A stretch of 61,049 bases of DNA. Origin: Gemmatimonadota bacterium (GTDB lineage: Bacteria > Gemmatimonadota > Gemmatimonadetes > Gemmatimonadales > GWC2-71-9). Under the pieces are notes generated by a model that made no database searches, was not told the origin of the DNA, and saw only the letters and a program-made list of their open reading frames with translations. A program made the position numbers and the translations under genes. Below, piece after piece: positions 38,605 to 46,165 of the stretch. The stretch covers positions 1-61,049 of the forward strand of contig QHUT01000063.1 of the NCBI GenBank assembly GCA_003222055.1, given 5' to 3'. How positions within the stretch are numbered: position 1 is the stretch's first letter; the number at the start of each line of letters is the position of its first letter.

Positions 38605-39163
38605 GCCGCGTTCCACTCACCGGGCCGTGTTTCTCGACCGGGACGGAACGATCGTGGAAGATCCGGGATTCCTGCACGAGCCCGGCAAGGTGCGTCTCCT
38701 CCCCGGCGCGGCCGCCGCGATCCGCCGCCTGAACGAAGCGGGATGGCTCGTGGTGACGGTCTCGAATCAGTCTGGGATCGCGCGCGGCCTGTACGACGCG
38801 GCCGGGTACGCCGCCGTGCAGCGGCGGGTCGTGGAGCTCCTCGCGGCGCATGGCGCTCGGCTCGACGGCGCGTATTTCTGTCCCCACCACCCCGAGATCA
38901 CCGGCCCGTGCGAATGCCGCAAGCCGGGGGTGCGGCTGTTCCGCGATGCCGCCGCCGCGCTCGCCCTGAGCCTCGCGCACTGCTACTGGGTGGGTGACCG
39001 GCTGAGCGACGTCGAGCCGGCGCGCGCCCTGGGCGTGGACGGGCACGGCCTGCTCGTGTCCACCGGGCGCGGCGCGGACTATCTCGCCGAGGCGCGCGCT
39101 CTGGGCTTTCCGGTGGTGACGGACCTCGGGGCCGCAGCTGCCGAGATTGTGCGCGGCGCCTAG
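38597..39163 (+). CDS. gmhB: D-glycero-beta-D-manno-heptose 1,7-bisphosphate 7-phosphatase (HAD-IIIA)
   Basis: 188 residues. HAD motifs: FLDRDGTIVED (nucleophile Asp and acid Asp), VSNQSGIARG, and GDRLSDVEPARALG. The zinc loop is present as CPHHPEITGPCECRKPG, a hallmark of GmhB. It dephosphorylates heptose bisphosphate during ADP-heptose synthesis for LPS inner core. The start ATG lies 8 nt inside selA. Close HAD-IIIA relatives include histidinol phosphatase, but the zinc loop and length favour GmhB. Confidence 0.9.
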   Translation: MAEPRSTHRAVFLDRDGTIVEDPGFLHEPGKVRLLPGAAAAIRRLNEAGWLVVTVSNQSGIARGLYDAAGYAAVQRRVVELLAAHGARLDGAYFCPHHPEITGPCECRKPGVRLFRDAAAALALSLAHCYWVGDRLSDVEPARALGVDGHGLLVSTGRGADYLAEARALGFPVVTDLGAAAAEIVRGA

Positions 39164-39184
39164 GGCCCGCAGATTGCGGGCGCC

Positions 39185-39616
39185 ATGGAGCCCCGGCGAG
39201 GGATCGGGATACTGGTGGTCGTGCTCGCGCTCGCGCAAGGACGACCGCGCGGCACGATCGCCGTGGGCGACACGGTGCGCGACTCGCTCACGCGACGCGA
39301 TCCAGTCCTCCCGGCCGAAAGCACCTACGCGAGAGAATGGCGGCTCCGCGGCCGCGCGGGAGAGACGGTGACGATCGACCTCGCGTCCAGCGCGTTCGAC
39401 GCCTACGTCTTCCTGCTCGGCCCGGCGGCGGGCACGGCGCCGCCGCAGGACGACGACTCGGGAGGCCGCTGCAACGCGCGGCTCACCGTGCGATTCCCCG
39501 CCCCCGGAGACTACGTCATCGTGGCGACGAGCCGCGAGCGGCGCGCGACCGGCGCGTTCACCCTGACCGTGACCGCGGGCCCCAAGCCCGCCGCGCTGGC
39601 GTCCTGCACGCGGTGA
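39185..39616 (+). CDS. Small exported PPC-like domain protein
   Basis: 143 residues; an N-terminal hydrophobic signal (GIGILVVVLALAQG) then a beta-sandwich pattern typical of bacterial pre-peptidase C-terminal (PPC) domains: GDTVRDSLTRRD, YAREWRLRGRAGETVTIDLASSAFDAYVFLLGP, DDDSGGRCNARLTVRFPAPGDYVIVATS. Two Cys may pair. PPC domains usually bind or guide extracellular enzymes; here one stands alone, with no catalytic domain. The stop overlaps the purN GTG by 4 nt. Confidence 0.78.
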   Translation: MEPRRGIGILVVVLALAQGRPRGTIAVGDTVRDSLTRRDPVLPAESTYAREWRLRGRAGETVTIDLASSAFDAYVFLLGPAAGTAPPQDDDSGGRCNARLTVRFPAPGDYVIVATSRERRATGAFTLTVTAGPKPAALASCTR

Positions 39617-40266
39617 CCCCGGTTCCGGTGGCGGTGCTGGTGTCGGGCGGCGGCACCAATCTCCAGGCGCTGCTCGACGCCCTGGGGGCGGGCTCCGCGG
39701 TCGCACGCATCGCCCGCGTCGTGTCGAGCCGCGGCAACGCGGCGGCGCTCGACCGGGCGCGCCGCGCGCGCGTGCCCGTGGCGGTGCTCGCCGATCCGAC
39801 GGACGCGGCCGAGGTGGTCGCGGCCGCGGCCGACGCCCGGCTCGTCGTCCTCGCGGGATATCTGAAACGCGTCCCGCCCGCCGCAGTCGCGCGATTTCGC
39901 TGGCGCTTGATTAATATCCATCCGGCGCTGCTCCCGGCGTTCGGCGGTGACGGGATGTACGGACGCCGCGTGCACCAAGCGGTGCTCGCGAGCGGCGTCG
40001 CGCTGTCCGGCGCGACGGTGCACTACGTGGACGAGGAGTACGACCGGGGCCCGATCCTCGCGCAATGGCCGGTGCCGGTCCGCGCCGACGACACGCCCGA
40101 CTCGCTCGCGGCGCGCGTGCTCGAGGTGGAGCATCGCCTGCTGCCCGCCGCGGTGCTGGCGCTGGCGCGCCTGGGCGTGCCGGAGCGGCCCGTGCGGCTG
40201 GTGCCGGATGGCTCGGCGTTCGTCGTTGCGGACCACCCTACTGTGAGACTCGGGGATGCAGGATAG
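39613..40266 (+). CDS. purN: Phosphoribosylglycinamide formyltransferase
   Basis: 217 residues; folate-dependent formylation of GAR in purine synthesis. Start GTG (GTGA overlap) then VPVAVLVSGGGTNLQALLDAL, VLAGYLKRVPP, the catalytic INIHPALLPAFGG (Asn, His), and ATVHYVDEEYDRGPIL (Asp). It shares the block with purH, separated by the two M42-type genes. Confidence 0.95.
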   Translation: MTPVPVAVLVSGGGTNLQALLDALGAGSAVARIARVVSSRGNAAALDRARRARVPVAVLADPTDAAEVVAAAADARLVVLAGYLKRVPPAAVARFRWRLINIHPALLPAFGGDGMYGRRVHQAVLASGVALSGATVHYVDEEYDRGPILAQWPVPVRADDTPDSLAARVLEVEHRLLPAAVLALARLGVPERPVRLVPDGSAFVVADHPTVRLGDAG

Positions 40267-40298
40267 AGCGAGTGCTGTCGGCTGCCCCCACCTGGATT

Positions 40299-40395
40299 CC
40301 CATCCTGAAGGATGGGCCCATTTCGGCACAACGCTGAAGCGTGTGCTGCGCGTGCCTCAGCACAGTGCAGTGTCGGGCCCACGCTTGAGCGTGGG
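40299..40395. repeat. Cluster of short hairpins across the start of the M42-like gene
   Basis: Three palindromes with four-base loops: 40299-40316 (CCCATCC-TGAA-GGATGGG), 40331-40342 (ACGC-TGAA-GCGT) and 40378-40395 (CCCACGC-TTGA-GCGTGGG). They fill the 103 nt between purN and the chosen start of the next gene and enter its signal-peptide codons. They look like one family of mobile or REP-like palindromes. Confidence 0.7.
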
Positions 40396-41257
40396 AACGA
40401 CAACGGGGGTGCTGCTCTTTCTCTCCGCCATACCCCTATTCCGCCTGTCCGCCCAGTCCCTCGACCCGCTCGCCATCCGGCTCACGAGCATGACCGCCGT
40501 CACCGGGCTCGAGCAGGCGATGACCGACTCGCTCCTCGCCCTGCTTCCGGGCAGCACGCGCGATCGTGCCGGCAACGTCACGCTCACGCTCGGTCAGGGT
40601 TCTCCCAAGCGCCTGCTGCAATGCCCACTCGACGAAGTGGGCTACGTTGTCGGCAACATCACGGGCGACGGCTACGTGTCGTTGCGCCGGGTCGGCGCGC
40701 GCACGACCTATCCGCTGTTCGACCAGCAGCTCGAGGGTCACCGCGTGACCGTGTTCGGCACGAAGGGTCCCGTGCCCGGCGTGGTCGCCGTGAAGTCGAC
40801 GCACCTGACGCGCGGGCGGGTCGCCGCCGGCGCACCCGACCCCGTCTTTACCGTGGACAACGCCTACGTCGACGTGGGCGCCGCCTCGGCCGCCGAAGCG
40901 CGGGCGCTCGGGGTCGACGTGCTCGCACCGGTGTCGCTCACCAAGCGACCGCTCCAGTACGGCGACCGCCTCCTGGCCGGCCCCGGCGCCGGGCGGCGCG
41001 CCGCGTGCGCGGCGCTCGTCGCGGCGGCGCAGAGGCGGCCCAAGGCAAAGGGCACAGTCGTCGTCGCGTTCACGGTGCAGAGCCTGTACGCGGGCAACTC
41101 GGGGCTCGCCAGCGTGAAAGCCCTGCTCGGGCCGTTCGACGACATCAAGACCGCGGGCCTGCCAACGCGGTACACGGATACGGCGGTGGAGACTGTGACG
41201 CTCGCCGAGGTCGACAAGCTGATGCGGGAGATGGTGCAATGGATGGAGGGAAGATGA
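40370..41257 (+). CDS. M42-peptidase paralogue lacking metal ligands
   Basis: 295 residues with the GTG at 40370. A signal peptide (LLFLSAIPLFRLSAQ) and M42-like fold are recognisable by comparison with the next gene: LLQCPLDEVGY here against VVFVAHMDEIGF there, QYGDR against SFDDR, VQSLYAGNSG against VREEIGLEG, and RYTDTAVETV against RYSHSPAEVV. His, Asp, the Glu pair and the last His are all replaced, so zinc binding should be lost. The frame is open to 40256, so the start is uncertain. It overlaps the active paralogue by 4 nt (ATGA). Probably a regulatory or binding subunit, or a decaying duplicate kept in frame. Confidence 0.72.
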   Translation: MSGPRLSVGTTTGVLLFLSAIPLFRLSAQSLDPLAIRLTSMTAVTGLEQAMTDSLLALLPGSTRDRAGNVTLTLGQGSPKRLLQCPLDEVGYVVGNITGDGYVSLRRVGARTTYPLFDQQLEGHRVTVFGTKGPVPGVVAVKSTHLTRGRVAAGAPDPVFTVDNAYVDVGAASAAEARALGVDVLAPVSLTKRPLQYGDRLLAGPGAGRRAACAALVAAAQRRPKAKGTVVVAFTVQSLYAGNSGLASVKALLGPFDDIKTAGLPTRYTDTAVETVTLAEVDKLMREMVQWMEGR

Positions 41258-42348
41258 GGGCGGTCGGAGATGGTATCGTCGCGCTCCTGTTTCTGTCCGC
41301 GAGTCCGCCCGTCCGCCTGTCGGCCCAAGATTCCGCACGCATCGCGGAAGCGCAGTCCGTGCTGGCACCGCTCGTGGAATCCTACGGCGTCTCGGGCGCC
41401 GAAGGCCCGGTGCGCGAGACGGTGAAGCGCCTGTTGCCAGCGTGGGCCAAGACCGAGACCGACACCGCCGGCAACCTGTGGGTACGCCTCGGCCAGGGGA
41501 ACCCCCTGGTCGTGTTCGTGGCGCACATGGACGAGATCGGGTTCCGGGTGACCGCCATCCGCGACGACGGCTCGCTCGACCTCGAGCCGCGGGGCGGCTT
41601 CATAGCGTCGCTGTTCGAGGCGCAGCCGGCGGTGGTGCATGCCGACAAGGGCGACGTGGCCGGCGTGTTCATCCCGCGCGATTCGGGCTTCACGCGGCAC
41701 ACCGGCCCGCCGCCGCGCGTCGACGTGGGAACGACGTCTCGAGCGGCGACCATGGCCCGGGGCGTCAGCCCCGGGGCCACCGTGACGATGCCGAAGCAGT
41801 ACGTCCGCCTCGCGGGCACCCGCGCCACTAGCCGGTCGTTCGACGACCGGGTTGGCGACGCCGCTCAGCTCCTCGCGCTGCGCCACCTGGACCGTGAAGC
41901 CTTGAAGCATCAGGTGATCTTCGTCTGGAGCGTGCGGGAGGAAATCGGGCTCGAGGGAGCGGGCGTGGCGGCTGCGGCGCTGGGGACGGGTCCCCGCCGC
42001 GTGCACGCGATCGACACGTTCGTCTCCGCCGACTCGCCGCTCGAGCTGCCGAACTTCGCGGTGGCACCGATCGGCGCGGGGGCCGTGGCCCGCGCGCTCG
42101 ACAACTCGTCCGTGACACCCCCGGCGTACGTGGACTCCCTCGTCCGGCTCGCCCGCGCGCGCGGCGTGGCGCTGCAGGTCGGCACCACCAACGGCGGCAA
42201 CGACGGCTCGATGTTCACGCCGTACGGCGTGGTGGACGTGGCGCTCGGCTGGCCGCTCCGCTACTCCCACTCCCCCGCCGAGGTGGTGGATCTGAAGGAC
42301 GTGGCGAGCCTCGCGGACCTGGTCCGGGCCATCGCCGAGAGCTGGTGA
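41254..42348 (+). CDS. M42-family aminopeptidase, exported
   Basis: 364 residues. A signal peptide ends near RLSAQ (about residue 24), then an M42 dizinc peptidase domain: VAHMDEIGF (His ligand), SRSFDDRVGD (bridging Asp), WSVREEIGLEG (catalytic and ligand Glu), DTFVSADSPLE, and the final ligand His in RYSHSPAEVVDL. Family members remove N-terminal residues and form large oligomers, usually in the cytosol; an exported form is less usual. The start overlaps the inactive paralogue; the stop overlaps purH (GTGA). Confidence 0.9.
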   Translation: MRAVGDGIVALLFLSASPPVRLSAQDSARIAEAQSVLAPLVESYGVSGAEGPVRETVKRLLPAWAKTETDTAGNLWVRLGQGNPLVVFVAHMDEIGFRVTAIRDDGSLDLEPRGGFIASLFEAQPAVVHADKGDVAGVFIPRDSGFTRHTGPPPRVDVGTTSRAATMARGVSPGATVTMPKQYVRLAGTRATSRSFDDRVGDAAQLLALRHLDREALKHQVIFVWSVREEIGLEGAGVAAAALGTGPRRVHAIDTFVSADSPLELPNFAVAPIGAGAVARALDNSSVTPPAYVDSLVRLARARGVALQVGTTNGGNDGSMFTPYGVVDVALGWPLRYSHSPAEVVDLKDVASLADLVRAIAESW

Positions 42349-43922
42349 GAGCACTGCTGTCGGTCTCGGACAAGCGCGGCGTCGTCGAGTTCGCCCGCGA
42401 GCTGGCCGCGCTCGGCTGGGAGATCGTCTCGACCGGTGGCACGGCCGAGGCACTCCGCCAGGCCGGGCTCGCGGTGATCCCGATCGAACGGGTCACGGGT
42501 TTCCCCGAAATGATGGATGGCCGCGTGAAGACGCTCCATCCCAAGGTCCACGGCGGCCTGCTCGCCCGGCGCGCCCACGCCGGCGACCGCGCCGCGCTGG
42601 CGGAGCACGGTATCACCCCGATCGATCTCGTGGCCGTCAACCTCTATCCGTTTCGCGAGACGGTCGCGAAGCCCGGAGTCGGCTTCGAGCAGGCGATCGA
42701 GCAGATCGACATCGGCGGCCCCTCGATGCTCCGCTCGGCCGCAAAAAACCACCAGGATGTGATCGTCGTCGTCGATCCGGACGATTATCCGGTTGTGATC
42801 GCGGGGCTGAAAGCAGGTGAACTAACCCCGGGAACCCCGGGCTTGCGCCCGGGGTCAGTGAGCCCGGGGTCCCTGGGGTTGCGGCGGGAGCTGGCCACGA
42901 AGGTCTTCGCTCACACCGCCGCCTACGACGCCGCTATCCACGGGTACCTGACCAAAGACGCGCCGGGATGGCCCGAGCGGATCACCCTCGCGCTCGCCCG
43001 CCGCCAGGAGCTGCGCTACGGGGAAAACCCGCATCAGGCGGCCGCGCTGTACGCCGCGTCCGAGCCCGGGATCCGCGACCTGGAGCAGCTCCATGGCAAG
43101 GAGCTGTCGTTCAACAACCTGCTCGACGTGGACGCCGCCGTCGCGGCGGTCGCGCCGTGGGCCGGCTCGGACGCCGTGGCGTGCGTCATCATCAAGCACA
43201 CCACCCCGTGCGGTATCGCGCTGGGGCGCTCGGCCCGCGAGGCGTACGAGCGCGCCTTTTCCACCGACCGCACTTCCGCATTCGGCTCCGTGATCGCCTT
43301 CAACGTCGCCGTCGATCGCGGTGCCGCGGAGGCGATGCGCGACCTGTTCGTGGAGGTGGTGGTGGCCCCCGCGTTCGCGGACGACGCGCTGAGCGTGTTC
43401 CGGGACAAGAAGAACCTGCGTGTCGTGCGGCTGCCGGCGGGCGATGCGGCGGGCTGGGACTACAAGCGTATCCGGGGAGGGTTTCTCGTGCAGGAGCGCT
43501 CCTGCGCGGCACGGGCGGCCGACGAAGCGGGGTGGAAGGTCGTCACCCGGCGCGCTCCCACCGACCCCGAATGGCGGGACCTGCGCTTCGCGTGGGTGGC
43601 CGTGGGGGTGGTCAAGTCGAACGCCATCCTGCTGGCCCGCGACCGGGCGGCGATCGGGATCGGCGCGGGCCAGATGTCGCGCGTGGACGCCTCGTTCCTG
43701 GCAATTCACAAGGCGCGCCAGCAGGGGCACGATCCAGCCGGAGCGGTGTTAGCTTCCGACGCGTTCTTTCCGTTCGCGGACGGTGTAGAAGAAGCGGCTC
43801 GGGCGGGGGTGAGCGCGATCATCCAGCCAGGCGGTTCGGTGAAGGACGCAGCGGTGGTGGCGGCGGCCGATCAGGCGGGGGTGGCGATGGTGTTCACGGG
43901 CATTCGACAGTTCAGACACTGA
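42345..43922 (+). CDS. purH: Bifunctional AICAR formyltransferase / IMP cyclohydrolase
   Basis: 525 residues; last two steps of IMP synthesis. The N-terminal MGS-like cyclohydrolase (1-200) shows [35 protein letters not shown]; the formyltransferase shows [33 protein letters not shown] (Lys-His motif), KSNAILLA and [11 protein letters not shown]. Residues about 158-178 ([13 protein letters not shown]...) lack any counterpart I know in PurH and are encoded by a palindrome. GTG start. Confidence 0.96.
   Translation: MRALLSVSDKRGVVEFARELAALGWEIVSTGGTAEALRQAGLAVIPIERVTGFPEMMDGRVKTLHPKVHGGLLARRAHAGDRAALAEHGITPIDLVAVNLYPFRETVAKPGVGFEQAIEQIDIGGPSMLRSAAKNHQDVIVVVDPDDYPVVIAGLKAGELTPGTPGLRPGSVSPGSLGLRRELATKVFAHTAAYDAAIHGYLTKDAPGWPERITLALARRQELRYGENPHQAAALYAASEPGIRDLEQLHGKELSFNNLLDVDAAVAAVAPWAGSDAVACVIIKHTTPCGIALGRSAREAYERAFSTDRTSAFGSVIAFNVAVDRGAAEAMRDLFVEVVVAPAFADDALSVFRDKKNLRVVRLPAGDAAGWDYKRIRGGFLVQERSCAARAADEAGWKVVTRRAPTDPEWRDLRFAWVAVGVVKSNAILLARDRAAIGIGAGQMSRVDASFLAIHKARQQGHDPAGAVLASDAFFPFADGVEEAARAGVSAIIQPGGSVKDAAVVAAADQAGVAMVFTGIRQFRH
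42819..42880 (+). repeat. Palindromic element inserted in frame in purH
   Basis: Core hairpin 42834-42855: ACCCCGGGC, loop TTGC, GCCCGGGGT (9-bp stem), with extra CCCGGGG copies to each side (to 42880). Its length keeps the purH frame and adds about 20 Gly/Pro/Ser-rich residues in the linker just before [13 protein letters not shown]. The hairpin matches those at 30888-30953. Confidence 0.75.
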
Positions 43923-43936
43923 CCGGTGGCGAGCGT

Positions 43937-46150
43937 ATGACGGATCTCCGGAGGGCGCCGCACACCGCCGCTCCTGAAAGCCCTCCCTACTTGTGGGCGG
44001 GCCTTGTGGCCGTCGGCACGCTCGTGCTGTACGTGCTCACGCTGGCACCGACCACGCAGTTCTGGGACGCCTCGGAGTACATCGCCGCCGCGCACGCGCT
44101 CGGAATCCCCCATCCTCCCGGCAATCCTTTCTTCATCATCCTGGCGCACGTCTGGGGCTTGCTGCCTCTCGCCGGCGACTACGCCCGACGGATCAATCTC
44201 TTGGCGGCGACGACCAGCGCGGTGACTGCCGGCACCTGGTTCCTCATCGGAGAGCGGTGGCTGCGAGCCATTGTGGCGCCCGTACGTTGGCGGCGCGCCG
44301 TGGCGACGGCGGGGACGCTCGTGGGATTCACGACGTTCACCGTCTGGAATCAGTCGGTCGTGAACGAGAAGGTCTATACGCTGAGCATGCTGACGATCGC
44401 GCTGGTGCTGTGGCTGGCGGTGCGATGGGCCGACCAGCTCGAGGCCACGCGGCGCGACCACCACCTCGTGTTGATCGTGTACCTGCTCGCGCTGTCGGCG
44501 ACCAACCACCTGATGGGCCTCCTGGTGGCGCCCGCGGTCCTGGTCTATGTCCTCGCTACCGATCCCCGGGTGCTCTTCCGCCCGCGGTTCCTCGTCGCGG
44601 CGCTGCTCGTCGCCGTGGTCGGGACGAGCGTCAATCTCTTCATTCCGATTCGGGCGCACCTCGACCCGTATCTCAACCAGGGCGACGCGACCACGTGGCC
44701 GGCGCTCAAGGCCGTCTTGACGCGCGAGCAGTTCGGCAAGCCGTCCGTGTTCGACAACCCGATGTATCCGACGGGGGCCGATAACCCCGGCCACACGCTC
44801 GTCCTGTACGGACAACAGCTGTTGAATTACGTGCAATACTTCACGTGGCAGTTCGGGCGGGATTGGCTGGCGGGACCGCAGCGCGCCCTCGCGGTGCTGT
44901 TCGCGGCGCTGGGACTCCTGGGGGCGCGACGTCATTGGCGCGCGGAGCGTCGGGCCGCCGTCGCCATGACCGCGCTCATGCTCACGTTGACGGTCGCGCT
45001 CGTGTTCTACCTCAACTTCAGGTGGGGCTACTCGCAGCCGTACAGCGCCCCCGGCCTGGAGCACGAGGTCCGCGAACGGGATTACTTCTTCATCGCGTCG
45101 TTCGCCGCGTGGGGCGTGTGGGTAGGCATGGGCCTCGCGACTGTGATGGCATGGATCCAGGAAGCGCTCGCGACCCGCGTTCCAGCTCACGCCCCCGCGC
45201 GGCGGTGGGCGCTGTCGGCAGTCGTCTTGCTCGTCGCCCTCGTCCCTCTCGCCGGCAACCGGCTCACGGCGCCGCGCTCGGGCGAGACCTTGGCGCGCGA
45301 CTACGCGCATGACGTCCTGCAGTCCGTAGACCCGTACGCCCTGTTGGTGACGGCCGGCGACAACGACACGTTCCCCCTGTGGTATGCACAGGAGGTCGAG
45401 GGCGTGCGGAGGGACGTGAGCGTGCTGGTGCTGTCGCTCGCCAACACGGATTGGTACCTGCGCCAGCTGCAGCGCCGCCCGCCGGAGACGTTCGCGCCCG
45501 CCCTGGCGCCGGCGCTGTATCGCGACCAGCGCTGGCCGCGCCCCACGTCCCCGTGGATGAGCCGGTTTTACCTCGACGGGCCGGCGGACACGCTGCCACC
45601 CTATCTGGCGCTGTCGCAGCCCGTCACGGGGCGCCTGGGACCGGTCACCGTCGCCCTCGACCCGAACGCGTTGGGGCGTCCGTATCTCGAGCGCTCCGAT
45701 CTGGCCGTCCTGCAAATCATCAAGGACGAGGTGGGCAGGCGACCGATCTACTTCTCCAGCTCGACCGGCAACTACGCCGACCGGCTCGGCCTCGGGGCCT
45801 ATCTGGTGGGCGAGGGGCTCGTGCGCCGCGTGCTGTCCCGGCCGACGGCGCCGAGCGACAGCGTGCGCCTGCTGCCGGGCCGCGGTTTCGTGAACGTGCC
45901 CCGCACGAGCGCCTTGGCGTTCGGCGTGTACCAGGGCGGCGAGCCGGCGGCCCGCCCACGCCCGCGGGGCTGGGTCGACGTGCCGTCGCAGAACAGCCTG
46001 CTCGGTTATGTCTTCGTGTATGACACCATCGCCGCCGCGCTGGCGGGCCAAGAGCCGGCGCTGGCGGCGCGGGCGGGAGTGCTGCGCGACGCGATCCTTG
46101 CCAACACCACCTACGGCCTCCCCGCCGAGCGGCGCGCCGCCGGCAACTGA
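43937..46150 (+). CDS. DUF2723 / GT117 membrane glycosyltransferase (copy 1)
   Basis: 737 residues. The N-terminal two thirds are membrane-spanning (about ten helices), with the conserved first loop TTQFWDASEYIAAAHALGIPHPPGNP carrying the Asp-Glu of GT-C enzymes. The C-terminal third is soluble, with LLVTAGDNDTFPLWYAQEVEGV. The family (PF11028) includes human TMEM260, a protein O-mannosyltransferase; bacterial members probably use a polyprenyl-linked sugar donor on the outer face. Starts 14 nt after purH; the next gene is a paralogue. Confidence 0.9.
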   Translation: MTDLRRAPHTAAPESPPYLWAGLVAVGTLVLYVLTLAPTTQFWDASEYIAAAHALGIPHPPGNPFFIILAHVWGLLPLAGDYARRINLLAATTSAVTAGTWFLIGERWLRAIVAPVRWRRAVATAGTLVGFTTFTVWNQSVVNEKVYTLSMLTIALVLWLAVRWADQLEATRRDHHLVLIVYLLALSATNHLMGLLVAPAVLVYVLATDPRVLFRPRFLVAALLVAVVGTSVNLFIPIRAHLDPYLNQGDATTWPALKAVLTREQFGKPSVFDNPMYPTGADNPGHTLVLYGQQLLNYVQYFTWQFGRDWLAGPQRALAVLFAALGLLGARRHWRAERRAAVAMTALMLTLTVALVFYLNFRWGYSQPYSAPGLEHEVRERDYFFIASFAAWGVWVGMGLATVMAWIQEALATRVPAHAPARRWALSAVVLLVALVPLAGNRLTAPRSGETLARDYAHDVLQSVDPYALLVTAGDNDTFPLWYAQEVEGVRRDVSVLVLSLANTDWYLRQLQRRPPETFAPALAPALYRDQRWPRPTSPWMSRFYLDGPADTLPPYLALSQPVTGRLGPVTVALDPNALGRPYLERSDLAVLQIIKDEVGRRPIYFSSSTGNYADRLGLGAYLVGEGLVRRVLSRPTAPSDSVRLLPGRGFVNVPRTSALAFGVYQGGEPAARPRPRGWVDVPSQNSLLGYVFVYDTIAAALAGQEPALAARAGVLRDAILANTTYGLPAERRAAGN

Positions 46151-46165
46151 TCCCAACGAGCGAGC

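Noticed and set aside
41752-41776. CCCGGGG-CGTCAG-CCCCGGG hairpin inside the active M42 gene
   Set aside because: It resembles the purH palindrome, but the encoded GVSPGATV aligns with the normal GVxxGDPV-like segment of M42 enzymes, so it need not be an insertion.
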